DNA of 64,000 bases from an uncultured Victivallis sp. (GTDB taxonomy: Bacteria; Verrucomicrobiota; Lentisphaeria; Victivallales; Victivallaceae), in contig CALXOE010000007.1 of assembly GCA_944389935.1 (NCBI GenBank), forward strand, positions 1 to 64,000. The letters are read 5' to 3'. Position 1 is the first letter of the stretch. Each line of letters opens with the position of its first letter. Position numbers and translations under genes: made by a program. Under the pieces are notes generated by a model, which ran no database searches, was not told the DNA's origin, and saw only the letters and a program-made list of their open reading frames with translations. Shown here piece by piece: positions 9,026 through 16,395 of the stretch.

Positions 9026-9054
9026 ATGTATTAAAATACCCCGCTTTTCGTCAA
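9026..9054 (-). promoter_or_regulatory. Predicted promoter of the proA unit
   Basis: On the minus strand a -35 TTGACG (9054-9049), a 17-bp spacer and a -10 ATACAT (9031-9026). It supports a translation start at 8983 or 8959 rather than further upstream. Confidence 0.4.
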
Positions 9055-9187
9055 CTTGCAAATTCCCTCACCCGATTTTTTGGAGATCAGACGCAAGATT
9101 CCATGAAAAAACCGGATTTTTCCGTCATTTGCGGCCTGAAATCCGATCCGGCGGCAAAAATTGTCTTGCGAAAACAGCTCCCGCAAT

Positions 9188-9215
9188 TTGAAATTCCGCT
9201 AAAAGGCGCTATGTT
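9188..9215 (+). promoter_or_regulatory. Predicted purA promoter
   Basis: -35 TTGAAA (9188-9193), a 16-bp spacer and -10 TATGTT (9210-9215), about 50 bases before the purA start. Confidence 0.45.
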
Positions 9216-9264
9216 ATTACCTTTGTTTCATAGAGTATCAACACCTTGAGTCAGGGGGGAAAAT

Positions 9265-10533
9265 ATGCCGGTTGACATTTTGGTCGGAACCCAGTGGGGC
9301 GATGAAGGAAAGGGCAAACTCATCGACGTGCTCACCCGCGACGTCGACATGGTCGTCCGTTTCCAGGGCGGCAACAATGCGGGTCACACCGTCGAGATCG
9401 GCGATGAACATTATGTGCTTCACCTCGTCCCCTCCGGCATCTTCCGGCCGAACGTGGTCAACGTCATCGGCAACGGTCTTGTCGTCGATGTCCTCGGACT
9501 CGTCGAGGAGATGAAAGGAATCGCGGCAAAAGGATTCTCGATCGACAACATCCGCCTGTCGAACCGCGCCCAGCTCATCTTCGAATACCACAAACGCGCC
9601 GACGCGCTCAAGGAATCCAATGCCGGGACCAGGAAGATCGGAACCACCAAACGCGGCATCGGTCCGGCTTATGCCGACAAGATGAACCGCACCGGAATCC
9701 GCGGCATCGACCTGAAGAATCCCATCCGGCTCGAGGAGCAGTTCCGCGCCGAGGCCGAGCGGTACAACAAAATGTTCGCGGAACACAACATCGCTCCGCT
9801 CAATATCGATGAGGAGTGGGCGCTCGTCCGCGAAGCGGCCGCGTTTCTCAGCCCCTACGTCTGCGACACGGTCTACCTTGTGAATGACGCGATCAAAGCC
9901 GGCAAGAACGTTCTCTGCGAAGGAGCCCAGGCCGCTCTGCTCGACATCGACCACGGCACCTATCCGTTTGTCACGAGCAGCAACACCGTCTCCGGCGGCG
10001 CCTGCACCGGCGCAGGCATCGCCCCGCAGAAGATCCGCGACACCTGGGGCGTCATCAAGGCGTACACGACCCGCGTCGGCGAGGGACCGTTCCCGACTGA
10101 ACTCTTCGATGAAAACGGTGAAACGCTGCGCAAGATCGGCCATGAATTCGGCGCCACGACCGGTCGTCCGCGCCGCTGCGGCTGGTTCGATGCGGTCGCG
10201 AGCCGTTACGCCTGCATGGTCGACGGCGTCAATAAGCTCGCCGTCACGAAACTCGATGTGCTCGACCAGTTCGAGCAGATCGGCGTCTGTGTCGCCTACG
10301 AGATCAACGGCCGGGTCACGAAAGAGTTCCCCGCGTCCGCCGAAGAGCTCGCCGCCGTCAAGCCCGTACTCGAGTGGCTGCCCGGATGGAAAGAGGATAT
10401 CAGCGCTGTCACGAGCTATGACAAGCTCCCCGAGAACGCGAAGAAGTACCTTGCGCGAATCGCCGAACTCGTCGACTCCGAACTCGCGATCATCTCCGTC
10501 GGCCCCCGCCGCGATCAGACGTTCGAGGTCTGA
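9265..10533 (+). CDS. purA: Adenylosuccinate synthetase
   Basis: Joins IMP and aspartate using GTP to make adenylosuccinate, the committed step to AMP. The 422 residues are standard length. The N-terminal GTP loop is GTQWGDEGKGKLID, followed by RFQGGNNAGHT. Other signatures are GTTKRGIGPAY, EGAQAALLDIDHGTYPFVTSSN and the C-terminal ISVGPRRDQT. A GGGGGG-rich ribosome site ends 4 bases before the ATG. The gene is monocistronic between its promoter and a strong terminator at 10565-10606. Confidence 0.98.
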   Translation: MPVDILVGTQWGDEGKGKLIDVLTRDVDMVVRFQGGNNAGHTVEIGDEHYVLHLVPSGIFRPNVVNVIGNGLVVDVLGLVEEMKGIAAKGFSIDNIRLSNRAQLIFEYHKRADALKESNAGTRKIGTTKRGIGPAYADKMNRTGIRGIDLKNPIRLEEQFRAEAERYNKMFAEHNIAPLNIDEEWALVREAAAFLSPYVCDTVYLVNDAIKAGKNVLCEGAQAALLDIDHGTYPFVTSSNTVSGGACTGAGIAPQKIRDTWGVIKAYTTRVGEGPFPTELFDENGETLRKIGHEFGATTGRPRRCGWFDAVASRYACMVDGVNKLAVTKLDVLDQFEQIGVCVAYEINGRVTKEFPASAEELAAVKPVLEWLPGWKEDISAVTSYDKLPENAKKYLARIAELVDSELAIISVGPRRDQTFEV

Positions 10534-10564
10534 CCCGAACACGTTGAACGGCAGCGGCCCGGGG

Positions 10565-10606
10565 CGGGGGGAGAAGAGAAGTTCACTTCTTTTCACCCCC
10601 CGTTTT
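10565..10606 (+). terminator. Intrinsic terminator of purA
   Basis: CGGGGGG/CCCCCCG outer stem with an inner GAAGAGAAGT/ACTTCTTTTC helix, then TTTT. It separates purA from rodA. Confidence 0.8.
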
Positions 10607-10632
10607 CGTCAAAGCGGCAGGTGGTTTGAACA

Positions 10633-11817
10633 ATGCGAAAGGCAAAAAAAAAGAGTGAAAGCTGGTGGCCGGTCCGGCTTCTGCGCTATCTCGGCGGATA
10701 TGACTTCATCCAGATCACCGCGCTGCTGTTCCTGATCTGCACGGGACTGGTTTTCATCTACTCCACCGGCGTGCAAATCGGCACCGCACTTTCGCTCCAG
10801 GCGTTCGACCGTCAGCTTCTCTGGGCCGGCGGAGGGTTCGTCCTCTGGATCGCGGCATCGTCGATCAACCTGCGCCGCACCGAATACAAGGTTTTCTCAC
10901 TGATCTTCTATCTGGCCACACTGGTTCTGCTGCTGCTTCTGCCGTTCGTCGGCCAGAAAGTCAACGGTGCGGTCAGCTGGCTGAACATCCCCGGCGTCGG
11001 CTTCCGTCTCCAGCCCTCGGAATTCGCGAAGCTCGCGCTCATCATGCTGCTTGCGGCGATGTTCTCCACCGCGATGTTCTCGGTGAATAAATTCTTCTGC
11101 CTGCTGCTCTCGGGTGTCACCGTCGCGATTCCGCTCGTGCTGATTCTGAAAGAGCCGGACTTCGGCAGCGCCCTGATCCTGATTCCGATCTATCTGGCGA
11201 TCGTCTTCTGCGCCGGGCTCAAATGGCGGTTCATCATTACCGTAAGCATCACCTCCATTTGCGCGCTCGCCCTGGTCGTGGCCAACGAAGTTCTGCGCAT
11301 TCATCCGTTTCTGAAAGGGTATCAGCTGAACCGCATTCTCGCGTTTCTCCACCCGGAGGATTTCCTCGCCTCGGCCGGATACCAGCCTTATCAGGCGGGA
11401 CTCGCGGTCGCCTCAGGCGGTCTCTTCGGCAAAGGCATCGGCGCCGGAACCCAGAACTCCCTCGGATTCCTCCCCCAGATGGCCGCCAACAACGACTTCA
11501 TCTTCGCGATCATCGCCGAAGAGACCGGATTCATTGGCTGTCTGCTGATCTTCCTCGCCTATCTGCTGCTGCTCTACTCGATCCTCCGAACCGCGTTCCT
11601 GACCGATGACCCGTTCGGCCGCTATCTCTGTATCGGCGTCGGATCGATCATCTTCGCCCACTGTTTCATCAACATCGGCATGAGCATCGGCATCACCCCT
11701 GTCACCGGACTCTCGCTGCCTTTCATCAGCTACGGCGGCTCTTTCTTCCTCATGCTCATGACCGCATGCGGCCTCATGCAGTCCGTCTACCGTCATCGCG
11801 ACGACGGGAAAGTGTGA
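10633..11817 (+). CDS. rodA: Rod-shape SEDS peptidoglycan glycosyltransferase
   Basis: A SEDS-family polymerase of lipid II for lateral wall growth, working with a class B PBP. 394 residues with about ten membrane helices. Signatures are GAVSWLNIPG, QPSEFAKLALI, GAGTQNSLGFLPQ, NDFIFAIIAEE and NIGMSIGITPVTGLSLPFISYGGS. The last two fit RodA better than FtsW. No PBP2 gene is adjacent. A rodZ-like gene lies elsewhere in the window at 22648-23334, on the other strand. The ATG at 10633 lacks a strong ribosome site. Confidence 0.92.
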   Translation: MRKAKKKSESWWPVRLLRYLGGYDFIQITALLFLICTGLVFIYSTGVQIGTALSLQAFDRQLLWAGGGFVLWIAASSINLRRTEYKVFSLIFYLATLVLLLLLPFVGQKVNGAVSWLNIPGVGFRLQPSEFAKLALIMLLAAMFSTAMFSVNKFFCLLLSGVTVAIPLVLILKEPDFGSALILIPIYLAIVFCAGLKWRFIITVSITSICALALVVANEVLRIHPFLKGYQLNRILAFLHPEDFLASAGYQPYQAGLAVASGGLFGKGIGAGTQNSLGFLPQMAANNDFIFAIIAEETGFIGCLLIFLAYLLLLYSILRTAFLTDDPFGRYLCIGVGSIIFAHCFINIGMSIGITPVTGLSLPFISYGGSFFLMLMTACGLMQSVYRHRDDGKV

Positions 11818-11844
11818 CCGTTCCCCTTGTCGACCGGGCAAGAG

Positions 11845-11914
11845 AAAAATTTTTTAAAAAAAGTTAGATTTATCTAATTCCCGGGCTTGCATTCTTTTTT
11901 TCGGGTGATATAGT
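11845..11914 (+). promoter_or_regulatory. Strong intergenic promoter with palindrome
   Basis: An A/T tract (11845-11862) of UP-element type, a perfect palindrome TTAGAT-TT-ATCTAA (11864-11877), a -35 TTGCAT (11887-11892), a 16-bp spacer and -10 TATAGT (11909-11914). No plus-strand gene follows. The palindrome could be an operator or part of a rodA terminator. Confidence 0.5.
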
Positions 11915-11920
11915 AATGGT

Positions 11921-12015
11921 GTTCTCCGGAAAAGAAGCGGGCACTCTTTTCCACCGGCCCTCCTGCGCGTGCTTTTTTCTGCATTTTCGGCATCCGCGGG
12001 AGGGCCACTCTTTTT
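11921..12015 (+). ncRNA. Candidate small RNA (about 95 nt)
   Basis: The interval between convergent rodA and the glycosidase holds a good promoter followed about 40 bases downstream by a long hairpin with a terminal T tract. The predicted transcript runs from about 11921 to 12015. Its 3' hairpin has an 8-bp GGCCCTCC/GGAGGGCC base (11956-11963 and 11999-12006), extended by TGCG/CGCG and GTGC/GCAT across a single C-C mismatch. Only a T-run on the plus strand follows, so it terminates a plus-strand transcript. It does not match SRP, 6S, tmRNA or RNase P features that I know. It would also be antisense-adjacent to the end of the glycosidase gene. Confidence 0.4.
11956..12015 (+). terminator. Long hairpin with T tract
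   Basis: Stem of about 16 bp with one internal mismatch, then ACTCTTTTT at 12007-12015. It ends just before the stop codon of the minus-strand glycosidase (12023). Confidence 0.7.
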
Positions 12016-12022
12016 GATGGGA

Positions 12023-13864
12023 TCAGCGCTCGTCCGGCAGTTCGACGAACCGGACAGCAGGAGCGGCTTCGTAAGTTACGCCACGATATGGAAAAGAGAT
12101 CGTCTCGTCGGAAGTGCTCCAGAACACAAGCACCCGCCCGCCATCCTCTCGATCGAACAGCAGCACCTGCACTGGGGACGGAACGTCGGCAACCCGTCCC
12201 GAGAACCGGGGGGCACGGCCGAGGGCGGCACTCATTTCCCGGTAGGCGAAATAAGCGGGTTTCGGTTCATAATTCCAGCGTACGATGCCGAAGTTGTCCT
12301 CTCGTTCAGACGGGTTGTCGCCATCGCTGTGGAAATCGTAGAAGTAGACTCTCTCAACTCCAGCGGCGAGGTAGGAGAGATAGAGCGTCTGCAGCAGATG
12401 TGCCTGCTCCGCCTCGGCAAATCCGCCCGCAAACTGGATGGTGCAGCCGAGGATCGCGCCGCGTCGTTCTCGAAACGTATAGAGTGCGATTCCGTCACCG
12501 ACGGCTTTTCCGGTGTGATCGAGAACCTGAACCAGCGGGGTGTATTCATCCCCTTCCGCGACATTCGCGGCGTTGAGAAACCGGGTGACATAGACATTTT
12601 TGAGATCCCTGATTCCGGCCTCTTTCCCGGTGGCGGTCGTAAGGGTTCGACTGGCGGATTTCGGGATGTCGGGTTTCGTCCACCACGCCTGATAACCGAT
12701 CCCGTAATAAGGGTGGAGTTCTCCGGCCGCACTGCGGCTTGACCAGTTCCCCTGCTCATTGCGATAGCGGACGTAATAGAACGGCACTTCGCCGAAGGCG
12801 AGCAGAATCCCGCCTTTTTTCACATATTCCAGCATCGGCTCTTTGTAAGACTCCTCGATGGCGGTGTGTTCGCAGCCGAGAAAAACCGGCAGTTTCTCCG
12901 GATCGGCTTCTGCCAGTTCCTCCGGTGTGACCGGAATAAGTTTCGCCCCCGGCAGCCAGTTGCGGGACGGCTCGAAATCGCGATCCGGATGCTCCCGGGA
13001 AACCGGCGCCCCGACGACCAGCTGCTGCGGCAGCTTCCGCCCGATCTTCCGCGCCGCCGCGCCGATCGCCCTGATGAGCACATCGGGCTGTTGCGCAATC
13101 AGATTGCTGCGGTTGGTTGCGCCGCCGCACTCCGTGATCCAGAGCGCACACGCCCCATCGCCATGGTCGGCCAGAACCGTCTTGAACTCCTCCATGCGTT
13201 TCCGCTGAAACGCGCTGCGGTCGACTCCCCATCCGTAGGGGTGAACCGCGATCGCATCGAAATACCCCTTTGCGCCGGCGGCATACATATCGCGCAGATA
13301 TCCAACGTTCCACCCGCACAGGCCGCCGACCATCACGACGTTCTCAGGATCAGCCGCCTTGAGCTCCTCGTATGCGATTTTCAGCAGCGGTACGAACTGC
13401 GCGGCGTTCGGATCGGGTTTCCAGAATCCGCCGTCCGGTTCGTTCCAGATCTCCCAGACTTTCAACTTCCCTCTGTAATGCCGGGCGCAGGCGCGGACGA
13501 AAGCACGCCACTCTTCCGGATGCCGGTAAAGCGGAACCACATCCGGGCGGATTTTGTCGACTTCCCAGTCATACCCCTCGAGGATCGGCAGATATTCTAT
13601 CCCATATTGATCGAGTTTTTCCAGAAGCTCATCGTAGCTGCTGAAATCGTACTGTCCCTTTTTCGCGGCAATTCGCGAAAATTTCATGTCGTGCCGCAGC
13701 GAAGTCATCCCTGCGTCCCGCATCATCCCGAGCTGGCGGTCGATGTTCTCCCACTCTTTCGCGGCATGCGGATGGGCGGCGATCCCCCACGGAGAATCCG
13801 TCCCGGCGCAAATCACAGCCGTGCCCAGCAAAACCGCAGCGGCTAATGTCTTCCATGTTTTCAT
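12023..13864 (-). CDS. Clan-A glycoside hydrolase with nested domain
   Basis: A secreted protein of 613 residues with a signal peptide (about 1-20). The N-terminal (beta/alpha)8 barrel shows the acid/base E142 in WEIWNEPDG and a likely nucleophile E245 in LWITECGG, the arrangement of clan GH-A (GH39- or GH5-like). After E245 the barrel is interrupted. Residues about 276-480 form a separate Rossmann/flavodoxin-like segment (QLVVGAP, VFLGCEHTAIEE, KKGGILLAFGEVP), and the last barrel helix and strand return at about 485-512 (QAHLLQTLYLSYLA, RVYFYDF). A small beta domain ends the protein. Substrate is unknown. It is the third gene of a unit with a regulator and a pseudopilin, 27 bases after the pseudopilin. 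Confidence 0.78.
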   Translation of the reverse strand: MKTWKTLAAAVLLGTAVICAGTDSPWGIAAHPHAAKEWENIDRQLGMMRDAGMTSLRHDMKFSRIAAKKGQYDFSSYDELLEKLDQYGIEYLPILEGYDWEVDKIRPDVVPLYRHPEEWRAFVRACARHYRGKLKVWEIWNEPDGGFWKPDPNAAQFVPLLKIAYEELKAADPENVVMVGGLCGWNVGYLRDMYAAGAKGYFDAIAVHPYGWGVDRSAFQRKRMEEFKTVLADHGDGACALWITECGGATNRSNLIAQQPDVLIRAIGAAARKIGRKLPQQLVVGAPVSREHPDRDFEPSRNWLPGAKLIPVTPEELAEADPEKLPVFLGCEHTAIEESYKEPMLEYVKKGGILLAFGEVPFYYVRYRNEQGNWSSRSAAGELHPYYGIGYQAWWTKPDIPKSASRTLTTATGKEAGIRDLKNVYVTRFLNAANVAEGDEYTPLVQVLDHTGKAVGDGIALYTFRERRGAILGCTIQFAGGFAEAEQAHLLQTLYLSYLAAGVERVYFYDFHSDGDNPSEREDNFGIVRWNYEPKPAYFAYREMSAALGRAPRFSGRVADVPSPVQVLLFDREDGGRVLVFWSTSDETISFPYRGVTYEAAPAVRFVELPDER

Positions 13865-13891
13865 TCGAAAATTTCTCCCGGAATTCTGCCG

Positions 13892-15091
13892 TCACAAACT
13901 GCGCAGCTCAAGCTGCTGCGTAACCACCTTCCGGACCTGCATGACGCTGTCGCGCAATTCCGTCGAATTCATCGATGCGGTATGTCCGTCCATGAACGAG
14001 AGGTTCGCCCGGTTACGGTGCCCGAGCCAGATTCCGGAATTCTGACCGCCGCTCGGCACCCCGACTCCATTGCTGGTGTGACTGTACTGATTGATCCCGC
14101 GCGGAACCTTGAACCAGTCCCCCGAACCGTACTGTGCGGTGTCGGCATACACATGCAGCTGGCTCGGGCAGCGCGCCTTGTTCAACATGTAAAACAGGTT
14201 TGAGGAATTGATGAAATTCATATAGACTCCTGTGCGGTCCGTATTGTTCGTATAACTCGAATCCCAGGTGCCCACGTACATGCCGTTGGTCTGCCATGCG
14301 TCAAAGTGGCCGCTGTCCGCTCCATTATGAAACGGACAGACGAAAATCTTCTTGCTGCCGGGTGAAATGTAACTCGCAAACTTGCTGTCCAGCGTATAAT
14401 CCCAGTTCGGTGACGCATTCAACTTCACCCCCATGAGCGCCTCCGAGAAAGGACGTCCCATCGTATTGACCACCATCCGCCCGTTGTTGTCGTTCGAGTA
14501 CATGAGCTGTGCGGCGATCACCTGCTTGTGATTGCCTACGCATTTCGCCTCTTTCGCCCGGTCACGCGCCTGGTTCAATGCTGGCAGCAGCATCGAGGCC
14601 AGAATCGCGATGATCGCAATCACCACGAGGAGCTCGATAAGCGTAAATGCCGCTTTTCTCGTCGCAGAGCCGTGGGCTTTGACCGTTGCATGGTCGTGGG
14701 AGGCAGGGGGCGTGTCCGCCGCCCCCCGCACCCCCGGCGTCCGGCAAGGTGCCGGTGCCGCGTACGGGTCGGAGTCGGACTCGGCTGCGGTCGGCCGGCA
14801 CGGGGAGAAAGAGCCGCAAAAACACGAAGCAATCTTCCCGCTTTTCTGCGGAAAGATTGCTTCGCGTTTTTGCTCCACTTCGCCGCTTGCCGAGCGGAAA
14901 CTCTGTTGCGGGGCGATGATCGGCCGATGAGAAGTTTGACAGGTGTTCGGTACGGGGCGAGACGCGGCTTCCCCGACCGCTTTCTCTCCCCCGAACCCCT
15001 CTCTTGACTGCCCGGTGCAAGCGTGGAAGGAACGGTACATTTGACAAGCTTTTACCATAAGAAATTCAATCAATGTGCAATAACGTCTCAT
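13892..15091 (-). CDS. Pseudopilin-like H-X9-DG protein with long insert
   Basis: From the ATG at 15091, placed behind an excellent AGGGAGG site, the protein has 399 residues. It begins [16 protein letters not shown], a degenerate prepilin motif, then about 132 residues of Pro/Ser/Arg/Ala-rich sequence, then a complete type IV prepilin N-terminus (A148/F149, [12 protein letters not shown]153). The rest is the usual body, ending in H-X9-DG ([15 protein letters not shown]). No in-frame ATG, GTG or TTG lies just before the intact motif, so translation must cross the insert unless processing removes it. The cleavage site has alanine rather than glycine at -1. Function is unknown; homologous pseudopilins are surface or periplasmic. 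It sits between a GntR-type regulator and a glycosidase. Confidence 0.8.
   Translation of the reverse strand: MRRYCTLIEFLMVKACQMYRSFHACTGQSREGFGGEKAVGEAASRPVPNTCQTSHRPIIAPQQSFRSASGEVEQKREAIFPQKSGKIASCFCGSFSPCRPTAAESDSDPYAAPAPCRTPGVRGAADTPPASHDHATVKAHGSATRKAAFTLIELLVVIAIIAILASMLLPALNQARDRAKEAKCVGNHKQVIAAQLMYSNDNNGRMVVNTMGRPFSEALMGVKLNASPNWDYTLDSKFASYISPGSKKIFVCPFHNGADSGHFDAWQTNGMYVGTWDSSYTNNTDRTGVYMNFINSSNLFYMLNKARCPSQLHVYADTAQYGSGDWFKVPRGINQYSHTSNGVGVPSGGQNSGIWLGHRNRANLSFMDGHTASMNSTELRDSVMQVRKVVTQQLELRSL
14648..15043 (-). other. 396-nt in-frame insert between two prepilin motifs
   Basis: The segment separates codons for [11 protein letters not shown] (residues 6-16) from [12 protein letters not shown] (149-160). 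It is very GC-rich, nearly free of stops in several frames on both strands, and rich in inverted repeats. These include the 26-bp hairpin at 14816-14873, the pair GTGCCGG (14749-14755) with CCGGCAC (14795-14801), and CCGGCA-AGG-TGCCGG near 14741. Its ends coincide with the duplicated TLIE motif, as expected for an element inserted at or duplicating that site. Mobility is inference; no transposase or terminal repeats were recognised. Confidence 0.55.
14816..14873 (-). repeat. 26-bp inverted repeat, sense-strand RNA hairpin
   Basis: Arms 14816-14841 and 14848-14873 flank a 6-nt loop. The two arms differ at two positions. On the coding-sense RNA both become G-U pairs, giving an unbroken 26-bp stem, while on the antisense RNA they would be A-C mismatches. 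Confidence 0.85.
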
Positions 15092-15106
15092 TTCTCCTCC
15101 CTCGTT

Positions 15107-16174
15107 TTATTGTGGGAAGCCGATGTTTTTTACGGTATTGCCCTGGTGGATCTCTGTCGGAACAATATGGAACATCGGAGTGTTTTCTTTATGCTCAAAA
15201 TAATCTTTCACCAGACGCACCGCATAAGAAACCACAAGATCGCGGCGGGTATTGATTCTGGTAATGTCCTCACCGGCTTTATGCCCCGCCCGACCGAGCG
15301 AAATCAAACTGAAATCACGGGGAATCTCAAGACCACACTCATTCGCTGCCCGGATGACCTCCCGTGCCGGAAACATCGACACCACGAACAATCCCGTAAA
15401 ACCAGGCTTCGGATGTTCTGAGAGATATTGTTTGAAGAACTCGTAACTGCGCAATGGCGAGGACTCCCCGATCTCAATATGTGGATGCAGCACTTCCACT
15501 TCCACACCGCACGCCCGGGCACATTTCAGAAAACCATCGAGCCGCTGCCGGATCACCGTCACTTCCGGTTCAGACACCAGGATCCCCAACTTCCGGTGGC
15601 CGTTCATCAGCAGATACGTTGCGGCCAGTACCCCGCTGAACTCGTTGTCGCCATCCACGTAACGGCAACCTCCCACACTCACTGTCCCGTAAGTGATGAT
15701 AACCGGCATCGGCTGCGCCATAATCCGGTTGAGCTGTTCCGGGGTAATCTTCTCGTGCGCGTAAGGAATGAACAATACCGCGTCGGCTTTGAGCTTCGGA
15801 AGCATTGCCACTCCCGACGCATTGTCCGGCATATCCACCAGCGACGATTCAAAACCGGCCTTCTCCGCCTCTTCTTTCAGAAGAGAAGAGAGCTCTTCCG
15901 AATAATCTGCAATATCGGACGGAGTCAGGCAGACTATTTTCCGGTAACGCGGCTCCCGCCGGACAAAATAACCGCGACGCTCCTGCGCTTCCAGCACCCC
16001 CGTCTCACAAAGCCGCTCCATCGCCTGCTTGACCGTGATCTGGCTGACATTGAATTCATCCATAATCTGACGGACGGAAAGAAATCTCTCCCCGGCACGA
16101 AATTGCAGGCAGCGTGCCGTCAAATGCTGCGTCAACTGATCCGCACGATTGAAGCGTATATTGTTCTGTACCAT
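15107..16174 (-). CDS. GntR-family regulator with LacI-like sensor
   Basis: 355 residues. An N-terminal GntR-type winged helix (about 5-75: LSVRQIMDEFNVSQITVKQAMERL, GVLEAQERRGYFV) is fused to a periplasmic-binding-protein/LacI-like effector domain (about 78-350; YRKIVCLTP, GHRKLGILVSE, FTGLFVVSMFPAREVI). This AraR-like architecture usually senses a sugar. It is first in a unit with the pseudopilin (15-base gap) and the glycosidase, so it probably controls them and itself through the operator at 16185-16205. Confidence 0.88.
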   Translation of the reverse strand: MVQNNIRFNRADQLTQHLTARCLQFRAGERFLSVRQIMDEFNVSQITVKQAMERLCETGVLEAQERRGYFVRREPRYRKIVCLTPSDIADYSEELSSLLKEEAEKAGFESSLVDMPDNASGVAMLPKLKADAVLFIPYAHEKITPEQLNRIMAQPMPVIITYGTVSVGGCRYVDGDNEFSGVLAATYLLMNGHRKLGILVSEPEVTVIRQRLDGFLKCARACGVEVEVLHPHIEIGESSPLRSYEFFKQYLSEHPKPGFTGLFVVSMFPAREVIRAANECGLEIPRDFSLISLGRAGHKAGEDITRINTRRDLVVSYAVRLVKDYFEHKENTPMFHIVPTEIHQGNTVKNIGFPQ

Positions 16175-16184
16175 GATGTCTTTT

Positions 16185-16248
16185 CTGTATTCATTTTAAA
16201 TACAGTATATATTATGACACAAATCGGTCACCATGTCAAGACTGTATT
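16185..16248 (-). promoter_or_regulatory. Promoter and operator of the GntR unit
   Basis: Minus-strand -35 TTGACA (16239-16234), a 17-bp spacer and -10 CATAAT (16216-16211). A perfect inverted repeat CTGTATT-N7-AATACAG (16185-16205) covers the expected start of transcription, and a second half-site ACTGTATT sits at 16241-16248 upstream of the -35. This fits autorepression by the GntR-type protein. Confidence 0.65.
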
Positions 16249-16395
16249 GAAAAAAAATGCATCTTTTTTTACCGGTCGTCATGGCGACGCGGCGACCGGA
16301 AATTCTTCACCGCAGTTTTTTCCAGATTTTTCCGGCTCCGGGATTGAATATTAATTTTATTGGAGTAAATTTATTAATGAACAGGAGGCATCGAC

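Noticed and set aside
11921-12015. Identification of the intergenic RNA as SRP (4.5S) or 6S RNA
   Set aside because: It lacks the conserved GGAAGCAGC-type SRP apical motif on either strand and is too short for 6S; left as an unclassified candidate.
14648-15043. Group II intron, intein or diversity-generating element as explanation of the insert
   Set aside because: No reverse transcriptase, domain V, intein splice-junction residues or adenine-mutated repeat pair was seen.
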